A DNA stretch of 64,000 nt from assembly GCA_050084985.1 (NCBI GenBank), contig JBITNC010000001.1, forward strand, positions 23,994,001-24,058,000. The letters are read 5' to 3'. Made by a program: the position numbers and the translations under genes. The notes beneath the pieces were generated by a model that saw only the letters and a program-made list of their open reading frames with translations, was not told where the DNA came from and did no database searches. Source of the DNA: Nageia nagi (taxonomy: Eukaryota; Pinophyta). Shown in pieces: positions 22,148-34,257 of this stretch. Positions within the stretch are counted from its first letter, which is position 1; each line of letters opens with the position of its first letter.

Positions 22148-22853
22148 ACTTGTCAAAATCCCTAGGAGAGAGGACATAGGTGTAGTGGAAAGACTCAACA
22201 CATGTACTTGGAGGTATGTGAAGTAGAAGAAGACTCAAAAGAAGAAATTGACACCTACTAATATGCAATGGGAGTTCAAGATATTGGAGGGAAATTAACT
22301 ACACTAAAGGTACCTTCATAATTTATAATCATTAAGGTAGAAGGACTTGTCGATAATAGAGAAGTTTTGGTACTCATTAATTGAGTAGCTAATCATAATT
22401 TTATATATGAAGAATTTGCAAAAAAGAAAGGAATCATAATGAAATAATTCTCTAAATTTGATATATCAAACTGAAATGGTAGCATAGCTACTAGCCATAA
22501 GCTAATGGAAAATGTTAGAGTTAAATTGGGAGATTATGTAGTCATTAGTGACTTCTACATTCTTCCCCTTGGAAGATTATCACACATAGTACTTAGGATA
22601 CAATGGTTCTATATACTAGGAGAAGTAGTTTCCAACTACAAAATTTTGGAGATGAAGTTTAAAATGCATGAAAAAAGGTAGTACTTCATGGTATTAAGGA
22701 ATTAGGAGAAGAAAGTATCAAGTTCCATAGGATAAAAGCTACTAAAAAGAAGGAATTCATCACTTGAAGATTCTTGGATCAACCAAGAAGATGCTATTGC
22801 AGTAATGGATTTTTTGAATTTCTTGAGGATAAGCAATTTAGGGAGGGCAAACT
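22148..22853 (+). pseudogene. Family A protease-like region (A1), inactive
   Basis: This is the continuation of A1 after the second nested element. It reads V-E-G-L-V-D-N-R-E-V-L-V-L-I, then the active-site position, then H-N-F-I-Y-E-E-F-A-K-K-K-G, I-A-T-S-H-K-L-M-E-N-V-R-V-K-L-G-D-Y and Q-W-F-Y-T-L-G-E, as in retropepsin-like domains of Ty3/gypsy elements. At the catalytic D-S/T-G (22379-22387) it now reads N-stop-V. The frame ends N-L-G-R-A-N-L-stop, with the stop supplied by the first bases of the 3' LTR. The polypurine tract TTTAGGGAGGGCAAA is inside this coding tail. Confidence 0.8.
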
Positions 22854-24312
22854 TGTAATATTCCTATTTTTTAGGTATTTCCTCCATTTCATCTCTAATG
22901 AATAGGAACATTAATTTAGGAGTGTTTTAAGCTATTTTTGTATATTTTGGCCAAAATGATGTAAATTCCACTTAGAGACTTAATAAAGCACTAATTATGG
23001 AATATATGGACCTTTTATTTATTTATTTTTATTTATTTATTTTCCAAAATGCCAATAAATATTGTATTTATGATACCAAGTAAATTATAATTATAAATGT
23101 ACTATTAGTCTCATTAAATATGGAATTACATATTTTAGCCTTAATGATTGTAATATTGGCATTAAATGTATATCTACTCATAAGTGCTCCCCTCTTCGAG
23201 GTAGAGCATCCCCTTAGATGATTGCATTGACTATAAGAATATTTGGAGCTCCAAGAATGGACCCAACACTTTGAACTAGGCATTGGTAATCTTGAGGCAA
23301 GTAAATAGCCCTAAAGCATAGACATTAGATATGGGAGCATCCTAATATCCCACATTGTCCTTCTTAGGCATATAGACCAATGGCATTGATCATGAAGTGC
23401 TTTGTTATCACACCCTATTTAATGTTGGATTTCCTAGCCCTTGTATGTGATTTCACTTATCCCAAGGTTCCCCATCTTAGATGTTGTATACATGAGAACA
23501 TAGATCACATCTCTCCAATATTTGATCATTCCAATGCAATATTAGAATATGATCACCCTCACCTATAAAATGCTAAATTTTATTATAAACCCTTTATTTT
23601 GGATTGAGTGGATACTCTATCTTAGCCACTTGTTATTCAACCTTCATTTGAGGTATTGAGGGGAGAGGAGGCTACCTTCAAACTTACTCTAACCATATTA
23701 AGAGGAACATTGTTGGTTCCATTAGAGTTGCTACATAGGAGACCTAGTCTTGCCTCACTACTTCTAGGATTAGTGAGACCCTATAGGAGATATTCTTGGT
23801 ATAAAATTCATAGGTTGATAAAACTATTGTAATTACACTTTATCATTGCTTTATCAATACAATTACTTTTTAGCATCAAAATATTGCTATTTGTCTCCCT
23901 ATGATTAGAGATTGGATTTGGAAGCATTATTTCATTATTCAATTACTATTTACCCTTCTTAATTGCAATATTAGATTTGGAGAGCTATTTTTATTGTTCA
24001 ATTCCTATTTTAGCTCTCCAATTGGTACATTAGGTTTATGGAGCATTCTTACATTGTTAAAGTATCATTTTACCTCCTCAAGTTGTTGGAATACAAGAGA
24101 TATTTTCTTGCATTTATTTTCTAATTGCTTATCATAGTTGGATGTTAGGGTTTGAAGGTATTTTCTACAATTTTACTTTGTATCTTTTATTCCTATCAAA
24201 TCATTAGATATATGGTACATGTTTGAGCTTATTTTGGCCAATTTGAAAGCTAGAATCCAAACATTCCTCTCCTAGGGCATGTTTAAGGAGTGAACCTAGA
24301 AACAACTCATCA
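22854..24312 (+). repeat. Family A 3' LTR (A1)
   Basis: 1459 bp starting TGTAATATTCC and ending AACAACTCATCA. A TATAAAA is present at 23564-23570. Frames inside (23068-23283, 23380-23568, 23901-24137) are LTR shadows. Confidence 0.92.
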
Positions 24313-25686
24313 TAGAGAAACATGAAATCCAAAAGGGGGGTTTAAAATATATCAATACATGTTCTCAATTCATGTGCTCATCTCTCTTATATAGTACACT
24401 TTGGAGAAGCCTTATTCTATTTTATGGTTGGTCGACCTAGCCCATACATAAAATCATTCCTAATTAACAAGCATACCTTATTATATTAGGCATCCATCTT
24501 TGAGGAGTAAACAAGCTCCTTAAGTCACAAATATGACCCACAAATAAAAATAAAATAATAAATATAACTATTTTAAATTAAATAAACCTTAGCACACCTA
24601 GAGGTGTGATGTATACCCTTTGAGTGCCCAATTTATAGTTTTTACACCTAAGAATGAGGCTTCCAACATCATAGGATGAAAATATATTTTTTATGTGTCC
24701 CATAGACACCATATTTTACAATAATAATAAATTATCCCTAATTGATAGAAAAGTACAATGAAGAGGGGTTTACCACTTAATTTGACACATAGAAATGAAA
24801 CATCTTAATTTTGGAATATTGCAAATACATATCTCTTAAATTGTTTGATCCCAAGCAATTAAAAGATACAATTATAGTAGCCAACTCTTTCTTTTCTTCA
24901 CATTCATCTTCATCTTCAAGTGTTGGTGTGAGATAAATCTTCAAATATTCCTTTTTAGGACTATGGTTGGACTTGATCTTCAAAATTTTAAGATTTTTGT
25001 ATGTTTATATATGAAGTACCATCTTTATCATTTTCTCTAACTCATATTGTTCAAAATTAGTATACCAAGAATTGAGGTTAAAAATTGGTATAAAGTCTTC
25101 ATGATGCCCCAAAGAGACTTACCTATGTATCTTCGCAAGTTTTCCAAGGCTTGTTATTGCACAGAAAAGAAGTGGAGATAGATTTGATTTGGTGCAATCT
25201 TAAACTATTTTAGCTTGTGGAATGTATAAGTTTGTGTTTGCAGTAGTGTGTAATGATTATTCATCATCCCTTTCAGCATCTAGGATTCCTTAATTGATCT
25301 TCTCCCTATTTGTTCTATCTAGTAGTGTGATTATTCTCTAAGCAACATATTGTTGCATGTTGTTGATGGTTTATGATCTCTTCCAAAATGATCCTATGAT
25401 TATGGACTTGGAAACTCATCTTTAGTTTTTGATAATTGAAATGTCTCAATGTGTAAACCATTGTACTCCCAAAACCATAGTGTATACATCTCCTAATGGA
25501 AATACATATAATGTATCTTTTAATATGTAGTTCTCCATTCTTGATTTGAGTTTTTTTACTATATTTTTGCACCATGTAAGCTTTCCATTCCCATTAGTGA
25601 CATAAAGCCTTCGAATATTATGGTAGTGATATTCTTTTATGCTATAAATTTCTCATTAATAAAATTATGATTTTTCCCATTATTTG
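24313..25686. other. Unassigned AT-rich DNA
   Basis: About 1.4 kb with short frames at 24777-24983 and 25315-25575 (minus), neither carrying a motif. No LTR or terminal repeat was recognised. It lies between element A1 and the start of the split element A4. Confidence 0.5.
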
Positions 25687-25738
25687 TGATGAGTTTTTCT
25701 AGGGGTCACTCTTCAAATCTGCCCTAGGAAAGGAATGT
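25687..25738 (-). repeat. Family A 3' LTR end (A4), 52-bp stub
   Basis: TGATGAGTTTTTCTAGGG...CTGCCCTAGG matches the same end of the minus-strand LTRs at 47116 and 53067. The matching continuation (CATTTGGCTTCTAA...) starts just after 42132. Confidence 0.8.
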
Positions 25739-25746
25739 TGTAATGT

Positions 25747-25775
25747 CACTAGACCAAAAATGGCTTTTTGGGGTG
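25747..25775 (+). repeat. CACTA left terminal inverted repeat
   Basis: CACTAGACCAAAAA is a perfect 14-bp match to the inverted right end. The following GGCTTTTTGGGG pairs imperfectly with the other side. Confidence 0.9.
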
Positions 25776-26046
25776 GTTATAAACCACTTCCTATCATACT
25801 TACTGGCAGTTATCTTCCCACCACCTATGAGCTTGCCACCAAAAGTCCCCTCTATATGGTGGCTAAAAATTATCAGTATATATCACTTCAAACTACCTTA
25901 TAATGTCATACAATGATGGTTATAAACCATCGTTATATTTACCAATGCAGGTGGCTATAATCTCCCTTGAAGCCATCTCATTTTTTTTAAGGTGGTGGTT
26001 TAAGCCATCACTTTATGGGTATAGGAAATGGTTAAAAATCATCACA
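25774..26046. repeat. CACTA left subterminal repeats
   Basis: At least five spaced copies of a partly palindromic word occur: GGTGGTTATAAACCAC, GATGGTTATAAACCATC, GGTGGCTATAATC, GGTGGTTTAAGCCATCAC and ATGGTTAAAAATCATCAC. Such arrays next to the termini bind the regulatory transposase subunit in known CACTA elements. Binding here is inferred from position and symmetry. Confidence 0.75.
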
Positions 26047-26234
26047 TATTTTTCATATTTTTAAAACATAGAAATTATCTTAGAAACATTCTTCCAAATG
26101 GAAGAATTATTCCAAGTTATTTCATTCTTGGTTACCTAAGCCACCTAAGCTCGATCATAGTGAGAAACTAAGATCAATTATGATGCTATTCTTGGACTCC
26201 TAAATGATGATACAATGGAATTGAATAGTCATCA

Positions 26235-26237
<3 letters not shown>

Positions 26238-26272
<35 letters not shown>
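26238..26272. repeat. (TA)n microsatellite
   Basis: An uninterrupted TA dinucleotide run of about 35 bp. Confidence 0.98.
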
Positions 26273-26274
<2 letters not shown>

Positions 26275-27070
26275 TTTAATAATTTGTAACTAATCAAACC
26301 AAAAATTTAAAAGCTATGTTGTCTTACCTACACAATAATATATCTTTCCCTAGGATAACTTGTTCAAAATATCATTAATTAAAAGCTCTCAATACATGTA
26401 TCATTGTTATGTTACCACACAATTAACCTAGATGCTTCAAACATATGATATGAAATGATCCAAGTCTACCATATGATAGGAAATTATGAATTTTTTAGTA
26501 GATACATGATGCAAGTCTAGAGCATTGTTTGACAAGATGCATGATACAAACATAGTTTAATTATCTACAATGATTGCAAGATACAAATATATGATGCAAG
26601 GCCTTAGAATTATTTGACAAGATGCATGATGCAAACATAATTTTTTGAATAATCTCAATCAAATTCAAGTATGCTCTACAATTATGCTCAAATGATCAAG
26701 AATGCCATAATTATGATCAAGTATTATTACTCAAATTATTCAAATATACTCTATAGTATTACTATCACAATCTTTCAATTTACAAACACTAAATAGACAC
26801 ATACACACACCAAAGTAGCACTTTTTAAAATAAATGAAATGGAACATAAAACCTAATATACATGATTGTAAAATATGGATGATGCATGATGCAAAAATAG
26901 TCTCATGGACTACAATGGTTGGAGTAAAAGCAAACTTATGGCTACACCAAGGATGCCCTTAAAATCTAATCTGATGAACCACTTAGGAACCACACATTTT
27001 TTTTGTTTTTAACTATGTATTACAAGCATGTTTTTGTAAACTCAAATTGACACTTGGAATTTTTTAATTA
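26273..27070 (+). pseudogene. Scattered PPR scraps in CACTA interior
   Basis: Short pieces resembling L-F-D-K-M-H-D-A-N-I-V recur at about 26525-26560, 26605-26650 and 26875-26925 (there with V-S-W-T-T-M-V-G). Each is under 60 bp of recognisable sequence, embedded in AT-rich DNA. They are the MPERDVVSWN-type segment of PLS-class PPR genes, in plus orientation. Confidence 0.55.
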
Positions 27071-27450
27071 TTTGAAGTTTTTGGATCATATGGTGTATTT
27101 AAATAATTTCATATCACATGTTGAACAATTATTTTCCTTATCCAAGCTATTTTTTGGATCATATGGTGTATTTAAATCATTTCATATCAAATTTTGAATA
27201 GTTTCTTTCCTTATCCAAGCCAATTTTTGGATCATATGTTTTTAAATCATTTCATATCACATCATATAGTGAAGACCAGATAATAAATTAAAAAAGGTAC
27301 ACACATAGAGCTTAGGTAGATACTTGGAAAGTTTTTTCATTGAGTTTTTTAAGCTGAGGGGTTGAAGAGGAGAGGGGAATTTGGTGTATTTAAATCATTT
27401 CATATCATATCATATGATGTATTTAAATCATCCCATATCACATTTCATAA
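27071..27450. repeat. Tandem repeat of about 74 bp, three copies and scraps
   Basis: TTGGATCATATGGTGTATTT followed by AAATCATTTCATATCA recurs with starts at about 27080, 27154 and 27227, with partial copies near 27383-27440. The unit TTTAAATCATTTCATATCA also reappears singly near 29670-29770. Confidence 0.8.
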
Positions 27451-27629
27451 TTTATTTATAAAAAAGTTTTGATATAGGCCATGAAATTAAGAAGCCCATA
27501 ATATATTCCATTATTTTCACCTAACACATCCACACACCTAATTTAGGGTTTATGGGCATTTTGGCACTTAAGGGAAATTGATGCTTTGAATTTTTTTACA
27601 TTCTTTTAGAAATTCCATGAATCTTGCAA

Positions 27630-28030
27630 TTATTATAGACCATAAAATTATGTTTGCATCATGCATCTTATGCTTGTGACTACCCTGATAGTCATGTTTG
27701 CAAAATGTGAAATAATACACAAGGCTCAAGAATTATTTCATATGTATATGGTCCTTTAATTTTTAGAACACCCATTTTGTGTGTATTATGCAATCATTAT
27801 AGAATTTTAAGTTCAAATATCCCTCAAGATATTCTATACAATCAAGAAGGTCAATAATGCATGTATAATGATTAATACCATGGTTGCAAGATATGCATAA
27901 AATGAAAGGCTATAGAGACTTTTAAGAAGATGCAATTGTTAGGTGTAAAATTGGCTTGAAGAAGGAAATCAACATACTACCTAAATTACCATATAATCTC
28001 ATGGAATGCAATGATTGGAGGACATGCAAT
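27630..28030 (+). pseudogene. PPR fragments in CACTA interior
   Basis: At 27690-27745 a reading gives M-F-A-K-C-E-I-I-H-K-A-Q-E-L-F. At 27880-27960 it gives M-V-A-R-Y-A, stop, N-E-R, and a KKMQLLGVK-like segment (AAGATGCAATTGTTAGGTGT). At 27645-27665 a scrap lies in the opposite orientation (TATGTTTGCATCATGCATC). All are broken. Confidence 0.6.
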
Positions 28031-29925
28031 TCATAGCTAAAATAAATATTGCCCTAAACTCTTTAATATGATGACTAATTATTATCATATTACATTGATA
28101 ATGAAATAATATACTTTAAGAAATCATCAAAACCAATGCAAAAGTGGTAAGTTGAAAAAATATGATTGTAATACTTAGCAATTTGTCAACCCAAAAATTT
28201 AAATACTATGTTACTTACCTCCAAAAATAAAGTACAATAAAAAATTTAAATGCTATGTTGCTTATCTAAGTACAACATATGATATTAAATAAACCAAGTG
28301 CACTATATATAATGTTTAAAACTTCCACAATATAGCCTGCATGGCCAAGAAGGTCAACAATGCATGTATAATGATTCATTGGGCACTTGGAAAGTTATTG
28401 GGCATTTCAAGTAATGAAAACTTTTTAATTGCAATTTATAAACAACAATGACATGATTATAAGTATTTATATTATTATAATCATTTACTTGTGAAAAACC
28501 ACTATGTAAATATGATACTATCAATGCTATCTATTAACAATTCTATCTACATTATCGTATATGATATGCTATGTTTCTTACTTCCACAATAAGCACAAGA
28601 AGATATAAAGGTTATATGTCTTTTGTCTTGAATAACCTATACAAAACATCATGAATTTGAAAAGTTAAGGCTAGCTACATTTACAATATTTCAAAAGATA
28701 TATCACCATCATGCTTCAGCATTATTCATAATGTTACCACACAACCAACTTGGATGCTTAAAAGTATAGATATTGTATATAATTAGGTAGTTTCAATTAT
28801 ATCATAATGATATGAAATGATTTTTTCCTATAAAAAAATTCATATATGAAGTAAAATAATTTATGCCATGTCTTATCAGATCTCACCACATCTCCTCACA
28901 TATGGTCTCACCTCTTCTCTTTGGTCTCACTAATACACCAAATGCCCCTCTTCCCTCTAACAATGATCATAATATATGCACATACAAGATATGAAATTGT
29001 GCCAAGTGCACCATATGTATGATATGAAATGATCTAAGTACACCATAAAATATGAAATTATGTTAGGTGCATTATATGTATGGTATGAAATAATCTAAAT
29101 GCACCTATCTCATCCAACCCCTCATCTCAAAAAGCTCAAAATGATGAAAACATTTCAAATGCCCAAAAATAATGAAACATGTTGTGGGCTAATTCATTGC
29201 TTGAACTATAACACTTATCTAAGAATAGATTATCTAAATGATCCAAAAGTAGCAAGTTGGCAAAAACATATTTGTAATACTTAACCAAACATAGAAAAAA
29301 TATGTGGTTCCCAAGTGCATGTCATGTTGTATATATAGAATGATGAGATAAAAATAATGGAACATTTTAGGTTCCTTCCTTGCTTGGCATGTATCAAATT
29401 CTTTATACAAATAAATTATGACATATGATATGAAACTATGTTTGCATCATACATATTCTAGATTGCAATCCATGAAAATATGTCTACATCATGTATCTTC
29501 CACATTTTGCATACATGTCTATTAGGTTTTATGTTTCATTTCAATTTTTCAAAAAGTGGTTCTTAGGTATGTATATGTGTATACTTGGTTCTTCTAAATT
29601 GAATGTTGTGGTAGCATTACTATAGATTATATTTGACTCATTTGAGAAATAATTGGAATAATAGAGCATATTTGAATAATTTCATATCATATAGTATAGT
29701 AGCATCATTCCATACCAATATGGTGTAATCAAATCATTTCATATCATATGTTGGTGCATTTGGATCATTTGGTGCACTTGATCATGAACATGCCTTTATC
29801 TTTCATCATTTGTATATATTATATAATATATGTGTATAATAGTGACATGTCAGTTGCATTGGACCATTCTTTGGGAGTCCATGGCCAACATCATAATTGG
29901 GTTCAATATGATTGAGCTCAAATGC
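28031..29925. other. CACTA interior without recognisable coding
   Basis: AT-rich. A block at about 28885-29170 (CATCTCCTC..., CCAACCCCTCATCTCAAAAA, GCTCAAAATGATGAAAA) is repeated directly at 35220-35340 and in inverted form near 27335-27385. The frame at 29099-29284 is part of this repeat and is not called a gene. Confidence 0.55.
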
Positions 29926-30235
29926 CAAAATACCCATAAACCCTAAATTAGATATCTATATATGTCTACTTGGTGCTTTGTAAATTGAATATTGTGGTTT
30001 TGAATGCCTAGAAAGACATGTATACAAAGTGTGGAACAATACTCAAGGCCCATAAATATGTATATAAAATGGGAGCTCTAGAAGAAGGTATGGAAACCCA
30101 TAAAAGAGTAGTTAAAAATGATTTTGCCTTGAACATTGTGGTTCTTACTATCCTATTAGACATGTATGCAAAATATGAAACAATACATAATGCCAAAGGA
30201 TTATTTCATAAGATGCATGATGTGATATGAAATTA
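29926..30235 (+). pseudogene. Longest PPR fragment in CACTA element
   Basis: The reading includes N-I-V-V-L-N-A, stop, K-D-M-Y-T-K-C-G-T-I-L-K-A, then G-A-L-E-E-G-M-E-T-H-K-R-V-V-K, T-I-L-L-D-M-Y-A-K and G-L-F-H-K-M-H-D. The part from 30018 to 30230 is open for 70 codons. It covers roughly two PLS-class repeats. The motif order is right for a PPR protein, but it has no start context, no C-terminal domain and no neighbouring repeat in frame. Confidence 0.75.
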
Positions 30236-30695
30236 TTTAAATATAATACTATATAATCTAAAAATTGGCTTATATAAGGAAAGAAAATTTTCAAAATAGA
30301 TATTTTATAAGCATCAAAAATCGATCCAAAAGTGATAAGTTGGTAAAAAACACAATGCCCAAGAATTTTTTTAATGAGTGCATGATACAAGAACAATTTC
30401 AACATTTTTCAAGGTGGCCTTCCAGGCTATATTTTGTACTCAACTAAGAACCATTTTTTTCTATTTTTCATCTTTTGAATGAGAAATAGAAAAAGGCTTT
30501 CACTGGAGCACAAAATAAAATTGAACAAAATTTTAATAACTTGAGAAACCTTTGTATATTTTCTAGTTGTATCAAATTTTGTTTTACAAAATATCATGAA
30601 AGATATATTTGAAATATTTGAGCATAATTGAATTTGTACAACATATTTAAATCAGTTGAGCATAATTATATAGCATATGATTTGAATCTTATTGC
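30236..30695. other. CACTA interior, no gene
   Basis: AT-rich sequence without PPR similarity or other motifs. Frames at 30148-30405 (minus) and 30265-30447 are not supported. Confidence 0.5.
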
Positions 30696-30930
30696 TCTTA
30701 TATTTATGGAAATTGTTCGACAAGATGCATGATGTAAATGTAGTTTATTGGAATGAAATTATCAAAGGATATGCAATTCATGAAATGCATGGTAACATGA
30801 AAAATGTTATGGTATGGAATGATTGCAAGGTATGCACAACATGGATTTTCTAAAAAAGTCCCATAGACATGTATACAAAATGTGTAAGAATACATAAGGC
30901 TTAGGAATATGAGCATAATTGTGTAATGAT
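30696..30930 (+). pseudogene. PPR fragment in CACTA interior
   Basis: This reads K-L-F-D-K-M-H-D-V-N-V-V-Y-W-N-E-I-I-K-G-Y-A and later I-D-M-Y-T-K-C-V-R-I-H-K-A before stops. The LFDKM-VVxWN-GYA order is a complete L-to-S type PPR junction. The minus-strand frame at 30704-30934 is its shadow. Confidence 0.7.
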
Positions 30931-32320
30931 GCATCTCAAATCTAGTAAATAACCATTACATTAACTACAAGATGCACCCTTTATTCAAATATATTCATTC
31001 AAACATAATTTCTATTATGTTCACCCTAGCATATATTTGAGAATCCTACATTAAAATTATGGAGTTTCAACTAATGGGCATCAATTATGTGATTCATTTA
31101 TCCTTTATAAAGAATATCTTGAAAGGGAATACAAATAGGGTTTTCTTCATAATGAAAGGGAACTATCAGGGCTAGCACTGGGAGGTAACATTGATATGGT
31201 AGCATGGTATAGAGACACCTTATCTCTACTATACTAAGTTTGCATTTCATTTTGAAGACTATGAGGTTCACCTCTTCTTCACCTTTGAAGTGATAATTCC
31301 ATATTTTCTATGCATTATTTTCTTGTTTGAAACTTGAATGTGAGGTGGGTCTGTTGTAAAAATTTAGGGTTTTATTGCTTCTTTGTTTAGGTGGAGATCA
31401 TTGCTGGTAACAATGATCAAACTCTACCTCTTTAACTAAAGGTTTACTTAGTAATTACCTTTAAAATGGGTATAACCATTTCTTAAGTTTCACCTTGTCT
31501 CATTTTCCCCTTTTCTTTGTGATTGCAAACCAAATTATTGTTGGAAATGGTGAGCAATATGCTATAATTATATCAATGATAATTATAGGGTAAGACTTGG
31601 AAAGTAAATGGTTTATGGTATCATTTATTTGGAATCACTTTGTGAAAATAAATTTATTCAAATTTTGGGAGTCCTAGAGTAACTTTAAATATGTTAATTT
31701 AAGGGTTGAAATCCGATGTGTGTATATTTGTTCATGGATAACCTCATGTACATATTTTTATTGCATTTTTGGCATGATGAATTTCTCCCCTTGTATGATT
31801 GAAGTAATTTAATTCAAAATTCATGGAAAATAATATTATGCATGTTATCATGATAGATAATTTAAGCTAATGGAACTATTGGGGTATCATCTCATGATTA
31901 GTTTTACCCCATTTTATTATAGTAACCTCAAGCGATGTTTCATGCTAATACTTTTTAAATAATGATAATAGGGTGAGCATGGTAGTATTTTTTTTACACA
32001 TTATTTTTGAATAACATATAAGCTAATATCTCATATTCATTTTGCATCAATGACTGGTTTAGTGTTACTTTATAATTAACATTGACTAATAGCTCTACTG
32101 AAATTGGGGAGATAAGAGTGTTATTAGACTAATGGAATATGAGCATAATTATGTAACTATGCATCTCAAGGATAATGCAATAAGATTCACTCATGCTATT
32201 AAAGTATTTATATCCATCTCTGAATGCAAGTTGCATGTTTTCAATAAATGACCATTACATTTACTATAAAATGCAACTAGATTTCAAAGATATTCATTCA
32301 TTTATAGATTCATGGATTTT
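30931..32320. other. CACTA interior, no gene
   Basis: About 1.4 kb of AT-rich DNA with no PPR similarity, LTR or motif. No transposase signature is visible. Confidence 0.5.
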
Positions 32321-32480
32321 ACACAACATGATGCAAATACAATTTTATGGAATGTAATTATCATATGGTATACACAAAATGGATATGTTAGACCCATGTT
32401 TTGTTTGATAAAATATCTCATTGAGATGCAATCTCATGTACTGCAATGCTCCAAGATATGAGCATTGCACAAAAATAAAT
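32321..32480 (+). pseudogene. PPR fragment in CACTA interior
   Basis: This reads H-D-A-N-T-I-L-W-N-V-I-I-I-W-Y-T-Q-N-G-Y-V and continues with a DAISCTAML-like reading one frame over. It is a diverged copy of the same repeat segment. Confidence 0.6.
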
Positions 32481-32989
32481 ATTGTAGAAACTATGTTTGT
32501 ATCAAACAATTCCAAGGCCTTATATATTTAAAGTCCATAATTTCCTATCATATGGTAGACTTGGATCATTTCATATCATATGTTTGAAGAATCCAAGTTG
32601 GTTATGTGGTAACATTATGAATAATGTTGAAGCATAACTATGATACATCTATTTTGAGGTTCTAAATATAGTTATCCTTAACTTATCTAGTTCATGATTA
32701 TTTTTACATGTTATCTTGGGGTGAAGATATCAAACCTTTATAGTGAAGGTAAGACAACATAGAATTTATATTTTTGGGTTGAACAATTGTTAAGTATTAC
32801 AAACATGTTTTCACCAACTTACTAATTTTGGACTAGCTTTTGATACTTAAAGTATAGTGTTTTATCATGTAGCCATTTCTACACCTGATAATTGCATCTA
32901 CATAAAAGTATCTATAATATTTCATTTTGTGCATATCCTATAATCATATGCTTAATCATTATACATCCATTATTTACCTTCTTGTTTAT

Positions 32990-33085
32990 GCATGCTATCT
33001 TGAGGGAGCTTTGAACTTCACTACCAAAATATCCATACATCTTGAAATGGGTGTGTGCATATGTGTACTTGGTGCTTGTTGATGA
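32990..33085 (+). pseudogene. Single PPR C-terminal (E-type) unit
   Basis: GGGAGCTTTGAACTTCACTA followed by a CCAAAATATCCATACATCTT-type stretch and GGGTGTGTGCATATGTGTAC matches one unit of the tandem array at 34290-35035. It stands alone about 1.3 kb upstream of that array. Confidence 0.7.
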
Positions 33086-34257
33086 GGCATCAATTCACCA
33101 TTTAAGTTATTGAATCTAATTCAATGCTTTAAAGGCTATATTCAATCACAACCCTACTCATTCCTTGTACTTGAGGGAATAATTAAATGAAAATAAAATT
33201 CTCACTCTTAGAATAAAATTGGAATCAAACATAAACCCAACTTGCAAGAATTGACATAAACTCACTTTAATGGAAATAACATAAACTAAGCATAATACTC
33301 CACAAATTAAGAATAGAGAAGATACATATATCAGGTAAGAGTGGGCCCTTACCTTCCCTATAGAAGATCAAGAAACAATAAGGAGCTTGGCTTAAAAACT
33401 TACTTCAATATATTATATTATTTTAGAAATCAAAAATCTAGAGAGAGCCCATTCATAGAGGAATGTGCTCTATTTAAACTCATTACAAAAATGATCCTCT
33501 TCATTATTGGGACTATAATAAACTATCCTAAATCTATATACAAATCCTAGGCTTATTTGATAATATAAACCAAATAGAATAACCAAAATAAATATGTTAC
33601 ATCTAATAACACCATCATGTAGGCACAGAATGGAGTACCTTAGAATAAAAATAAAATTAATCAAAGTCTAAAATAGAGTAACTAAATTCCATATCAAGGG
33701 CTTGGAATAAATGAAGTGATGTGTAATGAATACAAGAAAAACAAATCACTACCAAATTAGGTAGATCTCCAACCAAGTTTGTTGTTGATGAGTCTGTTAG
33801 ATAATGCCATGTTTCACTATACTACCATCACTCAATTTTGTTCAAATAAATAATTTTAAATTAGAATGTTATGATTAGTACATCATTCTCATAAAATATG
33901 CTCAATAGGATGTCATTATAATATGACACATCAGCAAAATGAAATTATTAACTATCAACTACTCCAAAAGAAAGCATTCCCCTAAAGTAGCAACATACTT
34001 TTCTAGAGCACACAAAACATAACTTTGTGGACCATGTAACAAATGATATTTGGAGCTCAATTCATCACTCCTAATCTTAGGGAATCATTATTCAACTACC
34101 CAATCATGCTTAAAAACACACAAAAATATGTAAGTAATAGCAAATAGACCAAGAACATAACAATATATATTTTATCATAACTTAATCAATTAGTAAGTAT
34201 TAAAATAGCATTATAAAAGTTGGTGACATCCAAAAGACCAAGAGTTTATATGCATAA
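33086..34257. other. CACTA interior, no gene
   Basis: About 1.2 kb of AT-rich DNA. Frames at 33341-33550 and 33470-33664 show no motif. Confidence 0.5.

Larger units (their letters stand above)
11071..24312 (+). mobile_element. Family A LTR element A1 (gag and protease only), twice interrupted
   Basis: The element has a 5' LTR at 11071-12571, a PBS at 12575, a leader, degenerate Ty3/gypsy-type gag, a protease-like segment, a polypurine tract and a 3' LTR at 22854-24312. After removing two nested elements (14440-15970 and 16603-22147) the interior is about 3.2 kb. It has no RT, RNase H or integrase motif; the protease-like region runs straight to the polypurine tract. The same structure recurs at 25687-48540 and 57882 onward, so this looks like a family trait and not a one-off deletion. 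It resembles the TR-GAG type of non-autonomous element. I saw no exact target duplication. Confidence 0.88.
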